Below are positions 48,737-56,483 of a DNA stretch of 64,000 nt, piece by piece; positions within the stretch are counted from its first letter, which is position 1, and each line of letters begins with the position of its first letter. Origin of the DNA: Pseudonocardia sp. ICBG1293 (GTDB taxonomy: Bacteria; Actinomycetota; Actinomycetes; Mycobacteriales; Pseudonocardiaceae); NCBI RefSeq assembly GCF_020131355.1, contig NZ_JAHLEL010000040.1, positions 219,904-283,903 of the forward strand, in the 5' to 3' direction. The translations under genes and the position numbers were made by a program. The notes under the pieces were generated by a model. The model was not told the DNA's origin. It was given only the letters and a program-made list of their open reading frames with translations, and searched no databases.

Positions 48737-49683
48737 GCTCCAGCTCCCACCCACTGGCGGACGCGGTCGGGGTGCGCGGCCACGTAGTCCCGCGCCACCA
48801 CCTCCACGTCCTCGTTGTCCACGTCGACCCGCTGGAGCGTCTGCTCGACGTCGGCCAGCGGCAGCTCGAAACGGCGGAGCATCGCCGCGAAGCCGGGGCT
48901 GGTGCGCGCCAGCTCGGGGCTCGCCGCCGTCCAGGCCGCGTACGCCGGCATGGCGCAGGCGCCGTCGCCGGTGGTGTAGCAGTCGTCGCGGGCGGGGTTC
49001 GGCTCGGTCAGCTTGGTCAGCTGGAGCTCCTCGAAGATGTAGTGCGGCCGGTACAGGTAGACCAGGATCGGCTGGCGGCGCTCGTAGGCGCGGCGCAGCT
49101 CGGCGATCTGCGCGGCCTCGCTGGAGGTGACCTGCTCCAGGTCCAGCCCGTACCCGGCCAGACGCTTGGCGTTGTACTCGGTGGTGAGGAAGCTGGGGTC
49201 GGAGTCGACGAGCCGGTTGCCCAGTGCCTCGGCGTAGTCGTTGAGCTGGGTCACGCTGGTCAGCCCGGCCAGCGGCTGCCCGGGCTCGACCGCGTAGCTC
49301 GGGACGTACCAGCCCTGCTCGGCACCGTCGTAGGTCGGGTGCACCAGCTGGATCCGGTCCTCTGCCTTCGCCGCCAGCTCGGACTGGTTGGGCATCGCGA
49401 CCTCGGAGAGTGCGTCCACGTCCCCGCGCTGGGCACCGGCCCACGCGGTGGCCGGGCCGACCTGGATCGTCTTGAGCCGGCCGACGCCGAGCTCCGGGTG
49501 GGTCGCGACGACCTCACCGAGGATGGCGTTGGTCAGCTTCGCCGCGCTCCACGGGAACTGGGCGAGCCGGACGGTGGGGCCGTCGGTCCCGGCGGCGGCA
49601 CAGCCGGTCGCGGCGAGCAGCACCGACAGCAGGGCGGTGAGCAGCCGGAGGGTCCGGGACACGGGGCGGGGCGGATCGGCCAC
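48733..49683 (-). CDS. proX: Betaine-type substrate-binding lipoprotein
   Basis: A 316-residue OpuAC-type receptor with a lipoprotein signal peptide (AATGC, C28). Residues TVRLAQFPWSAAKLTNAIL, then VGPATAWAGAQRGDVDALSE, and WYVPSYAV, are family signatures that build the aromatic cage for quaternary amines. The GTG start has GAGAGGA upstream. It overlaps proV by four bases. The cysteine-ending leader peptide at 49753 suggests sulfur-responsive control, so a sulfur-containing betaine-like compound is possible. Confidence 0.83.
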   Translation of the reverse strand: MADPPRPVSRTLRLLTALLSVLLAATGCAAAGTDGPTVRLAQFPWSAAKLTNAILGEVVATHPELGVGRLKTIQVGPATAWAGAQRGDVDALSEVAMPNQSELAAKAEDRIQLVHPTYDGAEQGWYVPSYAVEPGQPLAGLTSVTQLNDYAEALGNRLVDSDPSFLTTEYNAKRLAGYGLDLEQVTSSEAAQIAELRRAYERRQPILVYLYRPHYIFEELQLTKLTEPNPARDDCYTTGDGACAMPAYAAWTAASPELARTSPGFAAMLRRFELPLADVEQTLQRVDVDNEDVEVVARDYVAAHPDRVRQWVGAGA

Positions 49684-49752
49684 GGGGGCACGTCCTCTCG
49701 GGGGTCGTCGACTCTCCGCGTCCCGGTCGGCTGCAGGACACGCGGGCAGGGG

Positions 49753-49827
49753 TCAACGACAGGCGGACGACCACATCCGGCACAGGTCGACGTGCAGGCG
49801 CGACGTCAGCCGTGGGTCGGGAATCAC
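49753..49827 (-). CDS. Cysteine-rich leader peptide upstream of proXVW
   Basis: A 24-codon open frame with its own GTG start and a GGGAAGG ribosome binding site. It ends LTSRLHVDLCRMWSSACR. The (R)LHVDL...(S)xxCR pattern is that of actinobacterial putative leader peptides placed ahead of sulfur and cysteine genes. In mycobacteria, ribosome stalling at Cys codons of such peptides controls downstream genes. Its stop is 69 bases before proX on the same strand. I do not see a clear alternative terminator/antiterminator fold. The longer frame overlapping the divergent hydrolase gene is not needed. Confidence 0.65.
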   Translation of the reverse strand: MIPDPRLTSRLHVDLCRMWSSACR

Positions 49828-49884
49828 GCGACGAGCCTTCCCGACCGTTCCGGACGGCGCAACAGCGAGCACTAGGATCGTGAT

Positions 49885-50649
49885 GTGCCTGCGACGTCTC
49901 TGCTCGAACTGGACGGTCTGCGTCACGAGTACTCCGACACCGGCGGCGCCGGTGACGGTCGTGCACCGCTGCTGTTCCTCCACGAGGGCCTCGGCTCGGT
50001 CGGTCTGTGGCGGGGCTTCCCCGAGCGGGTCGCCGCCGCGACCGGGCGCCGTGCGGTGGCCTACTCACGGCTCGGGCACGGCCGCTCCGACCCGCCCCGC
50101 GGCCCGCGCGGCACCGACTTCATGGCGACCGAGGCGACGACCACCGTCCCCGCGCTGTGCGCTGCGCTCGGCCTGGACCGTCCGGTCCTGGTCGGACACT
50201 CCGACGGCGCCACGATCGCGCTGCTCGCGGCCGCGTCGATGCCGGTGGGCGGAGTGGTGGTGCTCGCCCCGCACGTGCTGGTGGAGCCGTTCGCCCTGGC
50301 CGAGATCCGCGCCGCCCGCGACTCCTTCGACGCCGGCGACCTGCGTACCCGGATGGCCCGCCACCACGACGACCCGGACACCGCCTTCCGCGGCTGGAGC
50401 GACATGTGGCTGGCCGAGGAGTTCACCTCGTGGGACGTCCGCGGGACCCTGCCCGGGATCACCGCTCCGGTGCTCGCCGTCCAGGGCGACGACGACCCCT
50501 ACGGCAGCGCCGTGCACGTGCGCGCGGTCGCCGAGCGGGCATCCGGGCCGGTGACCCTCACCGAGCTGTCCTGCGGGCACGAGCCGCACCTGGAGCGGCC
50601 CGACGAGACCACCGCCGCGGTCACCACCTTCCTGTCCGGCCTTCCCTGA
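49885..50649 (+). CDS. Alpha/beta hydrolase
   Basis: A 254-residue alpha/beta hydrolase. Seen are LLFLHEGLGSVGLW (oxyanion region), the nucleophile elbow GHSDG, VLAVQGDDDPYG and CGHEPHLERP with the catalytic His. It is similar to C-C hydrolases or carboxylesterases; the substrate is unknown. TAGGAT (49873-49878) lies 6 bases before the GTG, so the mRNA is probably leaderless. It is divergent from the leader peptide and proXVW. Confidence 0.82.
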   Translation: MPATSLLELDGLRHEYSDTGGAGDGRAPLLFLHEGLGSVGLWRGFPERVAAATGRRAVAYSRLGHGRSDPPRGPRGTDFMATEATTTVPALCAALGLDRPVLVGHSDGATIALLAAASMPVGGVVVLAPHVLVEPFALAEIRAARDSFDAGDLRTRMARHHDDPDTAFRGWSDMWLAEEFTSWDVRGTLPGITAPVLAVQGDDDPYGSAVHVRAVAERASGPVTLTELSCGHEPHLERPDETTAAVTTFLSGLP

Positions 50650-50727
50650 CCCGACGGCACCCGCGCGGCCCGGCGCACGGGACCGCGGCCCGTCGGCGAC
50701 GCGGGCGGGCCGCACACGGACGCCCGG

Positions 50728-51162
50728 TCACGGGCGGGGGGTGGCGGTCCAGGCGGTCCAGCGGACGGGGGTGAGGGCCAGCACCGGGCCCTCGGGGGGA
50801 CGGGCGGCGTAGGGGGCGTACCGGGCGGCCAGGGCAGCGACGGCGCGGGAGTGCAGGTCGCCGTCGTCGTGGATCGTGGCGGTGGCGTCCAGGCGGACCC
50901 ACCACAGCTGCGACCAGTCGTCGTCGTAGTGGTCGGCGAGCAGCGCCACCCGCGGGTCGGCCTCGACGTCGCGCAGCCGGGCGAGGCGCCGGTGGCGCTT
51001 GGGCTTGACGTCGTCGACGGCGGACACGACCAGCCCGTCCAGCGGCGCGAACGTGATCGGCACCAGACGCGGGGTGCCGTCGGTCGCCCGGATCGTCGCG
51101 AGCCGCGCCACCCGCGCGCCGGTGAGCAGCGCGCGGGCGGTGGCCTCGTCGACCGGGGGCAT
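50728..51162 (-). CDS. PPOX-class F420/FMN-dependent protein
   Basis: A 144-residue split-barrel flavin/F420-binding protein of the TIGR03668 type. ATARALLTGARVARLATIRAT opens it, LVPITFAPLDGLVVSAVDD follows, and RVALLADHYDDDWSQLWWVR closes the barrel. Such proteins reduce F420- or FMN-linked substrates. The ATG at 51162 is fixed by the fold; it lies 4 bases after the SMP-30 gene and is cotranscribed with it. Confidence 0.82.
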   Translation of the reverse strand: MPPVDEATARALLTGARVARLATIRATDGTPRLVPITFAPLDGLVVSAVDDVKPKRHRRLARLRDVEADPRVALLADHYDDDWSQLWWVRLDATATIHDDGDLHSRAVAALAARYAPYAARPPEGPVLALTPVRWTAWTATPRP

Positions 51163-51166
51163 CGGC

Positions 51167-52051
51167 TCAGGCCGCCGGCACGTCGACCCGGGTGGCGAGC
51201 AGCTGCGCCAGCCGGGTGTCGCGGCGCTCGTGCTCGGCGAAGCCGGGTGCGATGCACAGGAACAGGGTGTGCCCGTCGTCGCCGCCGAGGGCACAGGCGA
51301 AGGTCCCGACCTGCCCGGTGGACACCTCGCCGTCGACCAGCCCGCCGGGGCGGACCCGGATCGCGCGGCTGCCGACGGCGTCGGCGACCCAGATCGCGCC
51401 CTCCGCGTCGGGGGCGGAGATGCCGTCCGGGGCGACGGTGAGCTCGGCGATGGCGTCGGACGGGTCCTCGGCGGCCGACGGCGGGCCGAACAGCGCCCAG
51501 TCCCGGCGCGGGCCGAGCGTGCCGTCGTCGCCGATCGCGAAGGCGGACATCCGGTTGCCGAAGGTCTCGGCGACGACGAGGTCCCCGCCGGAGAGCGCGG
51601 GTCCGTTCGCGAAGTGCAGCGGCTCGCTCGCCACCGACACGCTCCCGTCCGGCGCGACCCGCAGCAGCGGCGCGGCGGCGTGCGGGGCGCCGTTCATCAG
51701 GTCGAAGCCGAAGCTGCCGACCCAGAGGCCGCCGCGCCCGTCGACGATCATGTCGTTGAGCACGTGCTCGGCGTGGCCGGACAGGTCGGCGTGGGTCACC
51801 AGGGTGCCGTCGGTCTCGCGGCGCAGGATCCGCCGGTCCCGCATGGACACGACCAGCAGGCGTCCGTCCGGCAGCCAGCCCAGACCGGACGGCTGCTGCG
51901 GCACGGTCGCCTCGGTGCGCAGGTCGGAGCCGTCGGCGCGGGCCGAGAGCACCCGGTGGGTGTAGAAGTCGCTGACCCAGATCCTCCCGTCGTGCCAGCG
52001 TGGGGCCTCGAGGAAGGACATGTCCGACAGCACCGTCGACAGCTCCGTCAT
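51167..52051 (-). CDS. SMP-30/gluconolactonase-like protein
   Basis: A 294-residue beta-propeller lactonase. The N-terminal SFLEAPRWHDGRIWVSDFY, ADLSGHAEHVLNDMIVDGRG and LHFANGPALSGGDLVVAE carry the metal ligands Glu, Asn and Asp. It would hydrolyse sugar or other lactones. It is divergent from pirin with 81 bases between. The ATG start is close to the family start. Confidence 0.85.
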   Translation of the reverse strand: MTELSTVLSDMSFLEAPRWHDGRIWVSDFYTHRVLSARADGSDLRTEATVPQQPSGLGWLPDGRLLVVSMRDRRILRRETDGTLVTHADLSGHAEHVLNDMIVDGRGGLWVGSFGFDLMNGAPHAAAPLLRVAPDGSVSVASEPLHFANGPALSGGDLVVAETFGNRMSAFAIGDDGTLGPRRDWALFGPPSAAEDPSDAIAELTVAPDGISAPDAEGAIWVADAVGSRAIRVRPGGLVDGEVSTGQVGTFACALGGDDGHTLFLCIAPGFAEHERRDTRLAQLLATRVDVPAA

Positions 52052-52132
52052 GGTGATCAGTCTGGCCTCCCGGGAATCGGGGCGCCAGCGCGATCGTTGA
52101 TCGTGCAACAACCACCGACCGTGGAGGTCCCG

Positions 52133-53119
52133 ATGCCCGCCGGCTCCGTCGCCGACGTCAGCAGCCTGCCCCGCGTGCCCACCCCGGGCCCGACCGACCT
52201 GGACCGCGGGGTCCGCAGCGTCACCACCGCCCCGCGCGGCTTCGAGGGCGAGGGCTTCCCGGTCCGCCGCGCCTTTCAGGGGGTGGACCTGCGCGACCTC
52301 GACCCGTTCCTGCACATGGACCAGATGGGCGAGGTCGAGTACGCCCCGGGCGAGCCGAAGGGCACCTCCTGGCACCCGCACCGTGGCTTCGAGACCGTCA
52401 CCTACATCATCGACGGGACCTTCGAGCACGGTGACAGCCACGGCGGCGGCGGAACGATCACCGACGGCGACACCCAGTGGATGACCGCGGGCTCGGGCCT
52501 GCTGCACATCGAGCGCCCGCCGGAGTCGCTGGTGCGCAGCGGCGGACTGTTCCACGGCCTGCAGCTGTGGGTGAACCTGCCGCGCGCGGACAAGTGGCTG
52601 CCGCCGAAGTACCAGGACCTGCGCGGCGCCGAGTCGGCCCTGGTCACCACGCACGACGGCGGCGCACTGCTGCGGGTGGTCGCCGGCGACGTGGCGGGCG
52701 CGTCCGGGCCGGGCTCGACCCACACGCCGATGGCGATGGTGCACGCGACCCTGTCCCCCGGCGCGCAGCTGCGGCTGCCGTGGCCGCGCCCCTACAACGC
52801 CCTGGTCTACGTCCTGAGCGGCGCCGGCACCGTGGGCGCCGACCGGCGCCCGGTCCGCACCGGCCAGCTCGCCGTGTTCGGGCCCGGGGACCTGCTCACC
52901 GTCGAGGGCGGCACGAAGCAGGAGTCGCGCCACCCGTCGCTGGACGTCGTGGTGCTCGGCGGTCAGCCGATCCGGGAGCCGGTCGCCTGGGCCGGCCCGT
53001 TCGTGATGAACACCCGCGAGGAGGTGCAGCAGGCGTTCGAGGACTACCAGCGCGGACGCCTCGGGGTGGTCCCCTCGGACTACGTGCCGCACGGCTCGCT
53101 CCCCGGCTCGTTCAACTGA
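52133..53119 (+). CDS. Pirin-family protein
   Basis: A 328-residue pirin with two cupin domains. The metal ligands of the N-terminal cupin are in SWHPHRGFETVTY (two His) and TAGSGLLHIE (His and Glu). The ribosome binding site is GTGGAGG. Pirins include quercetin dioxygenases and redox-sensing regulators; the role here is unknown. A terminator-like hairpin and an IS630 element follow it. Confidence 0.87.
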   Translation: MPAGSVADVSSLPRVPTPGPTDLDRGVRSVTTAPRGFEGEGFPVRRAFQGVDLRDLDPFLHMDQMGEVEYAPGEPKGTSWHPHRGFETVTYIIDGTFEHGDSHGGGGTITDGDTQWMTAGSGLLHIERPPESLVRSGGLFHGLQLWVNLPRADKWLPPKYQDLRGAESALVTTHDGGALLRVVAGDVAGASGPGSTHTPMAMVHATLSPGAQLRLPWPRPYNALVYVLSGAGTVGADRRPVRTGQLAVFGPGDLLTVEGGTKQESRHPSLDVVVLGGQPIREPVAWAGPFVMNTREEVQQAFEDYQRGRLGVVPSDYVPHGSLPGSFN

Positions 53120-53227
53120 TGGGTTGAATAATTGCGTCCGGCCTTGATCATGACACGCTCCTCGCTCTGAGATAGCACCTCGCAACCGTCCAGATCATTG
53201 TCGCGTTACCGTGCAGCGGAGACGTCA

Positions 53228-53272
53228 GTGGGCCCGCCTGCGGGTGGTGATCACTCCGCGCGGCGGGCCCAC
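53228..53272. terminator. 11-bp stem-loop at the left edge of the IS630 element
   Basis: GTGGGCCCGCC (53228-53238) pairs perfectly with GGCGGGCCCAC (53262-53272). The right arm ends exactly where the CTAG target of the IS begins. It was probably the pirin terminator, and the IS inserted at its foot. Confidence 0.6.
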
Positions 53273-53274
53273 TA

Positions 53275-54397
53275 GTGTTGCGGTAACTAGGTTACTTTAC
53301 TCACGGGCTGGTTTACGGGATCATGAGCTGTGCCGTTGACTGTGACCGTGGACGTTCCGGCCGCCGACCGCGAGGTGCTGGAGTCCTGGCTGCGTTCCTC
53401 GTCGGTTTCGGCGGGACTGGCCCGACGGGGCAGGATCGTGTTGCTGGCCGCGGACGGGGTGGCGGTCAAGGACATCGTCACACTGGTCGGGGCGTCGAAG
53501 GCGACGGTGATCGGGTGGAAGAAGCGTTACGCCGCTGAGGGGATCGCCGGGCTGGCCGACCGGCCCAAGGCGGGCCGGCCGCCGGTGATCGACGAGGTCG
53601 CGGTCGTGCTCGCCACGCTGGAACCGCCGCCTGAGCGGCTCGGAGTCACGCACTGGTCGTCACGGCTGCTCGGTGCCGAGCTCGGGATCTCCCACGTGTG
53701 GATCGGCAAGATTTGGCGGCGGTGGGGGCTGCAGCCGTGGAAGTCCGAGACGTTCAAGTTCTCCACCGATCCCGAGCTCGAAGCCAAGGTCCGCGACATC
53801 GTCGGGTTGTATCTGAACCCGCCGGACAAGGCCGTCGTGCTCTGCGTCGACGAGAAATCCCAGGTCCAGGCCCTGGACCGGACAGCGCCGATCCTGCCGA
53901 TCATGCCCGGTATCCCGGAGAAACGGACGCATGACTACGTCCGTCACGGCACCACCACGCTGTTCGCGGCGTTAGAGGTCGCGACCGGGCGGGTCGAGCA
54001 GGCGTGCCTGCCGCGGCATCGCCATCAGGAGTTCCTGCGGTTCCTCAAGCAGGTCGCGAAGGCCTACCCGCGGCGCAAGCTGCACCTGGTGGTGGACAAC
54101 TACGCGACCCACAAGCACCCCGCAGTGAAGGCCTGGCTGGCCCGCAACCCGCGGATCACCCTGCACTTCACCCCGACCTCGGGATCGTGGCTGAACATGG
54201 TCGAGGTCTTTTTCGGGGTCATCACCCGCCAGGCCATTCGCCACGGCAGCTTCGGCAGCGTCAGAGAACTGATCGGCGCGATCGGCCGGTTCATCGACGG
54301 CTGGAACGAACGCTGCCACCCGTTCATCTGGACCAAACCCGCAGACCACCTACTCAACCACTGCCGACCCGGTCAAAGAACATCGTTTACGCGACAC
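53275..54397 (+). mobile_element. IS630-family insertion sequence
   Basis: A 1123-bp element flanked on both sides by CTAG, so the TA target is duplicated as is usual for IS630/Tc1. The ends are GTGTTGCGGTAACTAGGTT (left) and, on the reverse strand, GTGTCGCGTAAACGATGTT (right), matching at 14 of 19 positions. It contains one intact transposase gene. It looks complete and possibly active. Confidence 0.85.
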
Positions 54398-54400
54398 TAG
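53330..54400 (+). CDS. IS630-family transposase
   Basis: A 356-residue transposase with an N-terminal helix-turn-helix (VKDIVTLVGASKATVIGWKKR) and a DDE domain: D in VLCVDEKSQVQALDR, D in HLVVDNYATHKHP and E in GSWLNMVEVFFG. It is full length with no frameshift. The TAG stop codon is made from the TA target duplication plus the next base: the element itself ends one base before it. Start GTG at 53330. Confidence 0.9.
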   Translation: MPLTVTVDVPAADREVLESWLRSSSVSAGLARRGRIVLLAADGVAVKDIVTLVGASKATVIGWKKRYAAEGIAGLADRPKAGRPPVIDEVAVVLATLEPPPERLGVTHWSSRLLGAELGISHVWIGKIWRRWGLQPWKSETFKFSTDPELEAKVRDIVGLYLNPPDKAVVLCVDEKSQVQALDRTAPILPIMPGIPEKRTHDYVRHGTTTLFAALEVATGRVEQACLPRHRHQEFLRFLKQVAKAYPRRKLHLVVDNYATHKHPAVKAWLARNPRITLHFTPTSGSWLNMVEVFFGVITRQAIRHGSFGSVRELIGAIGRFIDGWNERCHPFIWTKPADHLLNHCRPGQRTSFTRH

Positions 54401-54404
54401 GGAC

Positions 54405-54425
54405 ACCCCTCGGCGTGCGAGGGGT
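54405..54425. terminator. Small hairpin right of IS630
   Basis: ACCCCTCG (54405-54412) pairs with CGAGGGGT (54418-54425) around GCGTG and is followed by TTT. It may be a remnant terminator. The stretch from 54426 to 54488 holds nothing I can name. Confidence 0.5.
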
Positions 54426-54488
54426 TTACGTCAGTGCGGCTGGCTCTCCTCGCGAGTAGAGCGCATGCCATAGACGGCCAGCACCTTA

Positions 54489-54609
54489 GAGGTCATTTCA
54501 GAACGAGGTCGACGTGTCTGTTGTAGACGACAAGCGGCTATCTGACCTGCCGTTTGATCTGTCGTCGAGGGGTCAATGGAAACTCGACAAGTCGTTCTGA
54601 AACGACCTC
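54489..54609. mobile_element. 121-bp MITE with 18-bp terminal inverted repeats
   Basis: The ends GAGGTCATTTCAGAACGA (left) and, on the reverse strand, GAGGTCGTTTCAGAACGA (right) match at 17 of 18 positions. A TTA triplet lies on both sides (54486-54488 and 54610-54612) as target duplication. There is no coding capacity. The ends and TSD suggest derivation from an IS5-group element. The right TTA is directly joined to the left end of the next IS. Confidence 0.8.
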
Positions 54610-54612
54610 TTA

Positions 54613-55593
54613 GAGCGCCCGGCAAATGAGGTCGTGGGGGTGTCGTTGCAGGTAGAGGCACGGACCTCGGGTGATCATCGGATTGCTGAAGTCCTGATGA
54701 TCGCCTGGAGGGTCCGTGCCTCTATTGCCAGAATCGCTGATCGACCCCCTCTGGGTCGAGTTCGCTGCCCTGATCGAGGCAGAGCGGCGCCCGGAGTTCG
54801 ACCCGGCCCATCCGTGGGGATGTCACCGCCGCCGGATCCCCGACCGCCTGGTGTTCGAGCACGTGCTCGCGGCGTTGGTGCACGGCAGCGGCTACGAACG
54901 CATCGCCACCCCCGGCTGCTCGGACCGCACGATCCGCCGCCGTCTCGCCCAGTGGGCCGCCGCCGGCGTCGGGGAGCAGGTCCTTCGGGCCGCGCTGGCC
55001 GGCTATGGCCAGATGATCGGTCTCGACCTCGACGATCTGTCTGCCGACGGAGCGATCACCAAGGCTCCCTGCGGTGGCGAGGTCGCCGGCTGTAACCCGG
55101 TCGACCGGGGCAAACAGGGCACCAAACGCTCCGTGGTCTGCGACGGTGCGGGGATCCCGCTGCACCTGATCAGCGCCCGCGCCAATGACCACGACTCGCC
55201 GTTGCTGAAACCGACCCTGATCGGGATCTACGACATGATCGGGCCGCTGCCCGAGCGACCGTGCCTGCACCTGGACCGGGGCTATGACTCAGGCAAGACC
55301 CGCGATCTGCTCGAACGACTCGGGTTCGACGCACAGATCGCCACCAAGGGCCGGCCCGCCCCGATCCAGGTCGGTAAGCGGTGGCCGGTCGAGCGCACCC
55401 ATTCCTGGATGAACGGCTACGGCAAGCTGCGCCGGTTCACCGATCGCCGGAAGATCATCGTCGAGTTCTACCTCAACCTCGCCGCCGCGCTCACCGTGAT
55501 CCGCCGGCTGATCAACCATGCCCGCAGCCGCTACCGCTGGACAACCCGACCCACGACCCGTCGACTCCGATAACCATCAATCGCCGGACGCTC
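54613..55593 (+). mobile_element. IS5-family insertion sequence
   Basis: A 981-bp element with ends GAGCGCCCGGCAAATGAGG (left) and, on the reverse strand, GAGCGTCCGGCGATTGATGG (right), flanked by TA on both sides. It contains one intact transposase. It is inserted directly beside the MITE, sharing the TTA, which marks this as a repeated target. Confidence 0.82.
54716..55573 (+). CDS. IS5-family transposase
   Basis: A 285-residue DDE transposase. PDRLVFEHVLAALVHGSGY is the N-terminal DUF4096-like part. The first D is in DLSADGAITKAP, the second in CLHLDRGYDSGK, and the E in WPVERTHSWMNGYGKLR. It is complete and in frame. The GTG start lies about 100 bases inside the left end. Confidence 0.9.
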   Translation: MPLLPESLIDPLWVEFAALIEAERRPEFDPAHPWGCHRRRIPDRLVFEHVLAALVHGSGYERIATPGCSDRTIRRRLAQWAAAGVGEQVLRAALAGYGQMIGLDLDDLSADGAITKAPCGGEVAGCNPVDRGKQGTKRSVVCDGAGIPLHLISARANDHDSPLLKPTLIGIYDMIGPLPERPCLHLDRGYDSGKTRDLLERLGFDAQIATKGRPAPIQVGKRWPVERTHSWMNGYGKLRRFTDRRKIIVEFYLNLAAALTVIRRLINHARSRYRWTTRPTTRRLR

Positions 55594-55621
55594 TAAAAGC
55601 GCTCCCGTCGCTACGGTGTTG

Positions 55622-55637
55622 TCAACCGAAGGGTTGA
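55622..55637. promoter_or_regulatory. ArsR-type operator
   Basis: TCAACCGAAGGGTTGA is a perfect 6+4+6 inverted repeat 13 bases upstream of the ArsR start, next to the ribosome binding site. It is the likely autoregulatory site. Confidence 0.65.
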
Positions 55638-55650
55638 GCAAGGAGGAGTC

Positions 55651-56004
55651 GTGGAGGACCGGCTGAACCGGGTCTTCGCCGCACTGGCGGACCCGATCCG
55701 GCGCGACATGGTGGCCCGGCTGGCGACGGCCGACGCGACCGTGAACGAGCTGGCCGAGCCCTACGACGTCTCCCTGCAGGCCGTCTCCAAGCACATCCGG
55801 GTGCTGGAGGGCGCAGGGCTCGTCCGGCGCAGCCGGCAGGCCCAGCGCCGCCCGGTACATCTCGACGCGGAGGTGTTCGACCTGATGACGGCCTGGATCG
55901 AGCGGTACCGGCGGCAGGTGGAGGAGCGCTACGCGCGCCTCGACGACCTGCTCGCCGACGAGACGCCGGGATCCACCGGCACGAGCGAGGGAGCAGCGTC
56001 ATGA
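55651..56004 (+). CDS. ArsR-family regulator
   Basis: A 117-residue winged-helix regulator: LNRVFAALADPIRRDMVARL, then VNELAEPYDVSLQAVSKHIR is the recognition region. No metal-binding Cys pair is seen, so it belongs to the non-metal ArsR group usually paired with SRPBCC genes. The ribosome binding site is AAGGAGGAG. It overlaps the next gene by four bases (ATGA). Confidence 0.87.
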   Translation: MEDRLNRVFAALADPIRRDMVARLATADATVNELAEPYDVSLQAVSKHIRVLEGAGLVRRSRQAQRRPVHLDAEVFDLMTAWIERYRRQVEERYARLDDLLADETPGSTGTSEGAAS

Positions 56005-56483
56005 GCACGACGACCCGCGAGACCGACATCGAGGCCGTCGAGGGCCTCCCGACGATCCGGATCACCCGGGAGTTCGACGCCCCGCCGGAGCGGGTCTTCG
56101 ACGCGCACGTCGACGTCGAGAAGGTGAAGCGCTGGCTCGGCCCGCGCAACCTCACGATGACCGTCGACCGCTGGGACGCCGAGACCGGCGGCGGCTACCG
56201 GTACACCAGCTCCGACGAGACCGGCGAGTGGCGGTTCTTCGGGTCCTTCCACGAGGTGCGCTCACCGGAGCGGATCGTGCAGACCTTCTCCTACGAGGGC
56301 TTCCCCGACAGCGCCTGCCTGGAGACGCTCACGCTGACCGCCCTGCCCGGCGGCCGGACCCGGCTCGTCGCCGAGTCGCTGTTCGACTCGTTCGACTCCC
56401 GCGACGGGATGCTGGCCTCGGGCATGGAGGTCGGGGTCGTGCAGGGTCACGAGCGGCTCGACGAGCTGCTGGCCTCCCGGTAG
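56001..56483 (+). CDS. SRPBCC (AHSA1-like) protein
   Basis: A 160-residue SRPBCC protein with the AHA1-type pattern: IRITREFDAPPERVFDAHVD, VKRWLGPRNL, DAETGGGYRYTS and WRFFGSFHEVRSPERIVQTF. It binds a hydrophobic ligand in a deep cavity. It forms an operon with ArsR, a frequent pair of unknown function. Its 3' end overlaps the convergent AraC gene by 37 bases. Confidence 0.87.
   Translation: MSTTTRETDIEAVEGLPTIRITREFDAPPERVFDAHVDVEKVKRWLGPRNLTMTVDRWDAETGGGYRYTSSDETGEWRFFGSFHEVRSPERIVQTFSYEGFPDSACLETLTLTALPGGRTRLVAESLFDSFDSRDGMLASGMEVGVVQGHERLDELLASR

Noticed and set aside
54431..54661. 76-codon minus-strand frame across the MITE
   Set aside because: It spans the MITE and the IS5 end, has no start signal, and its middle is transposon sequence.
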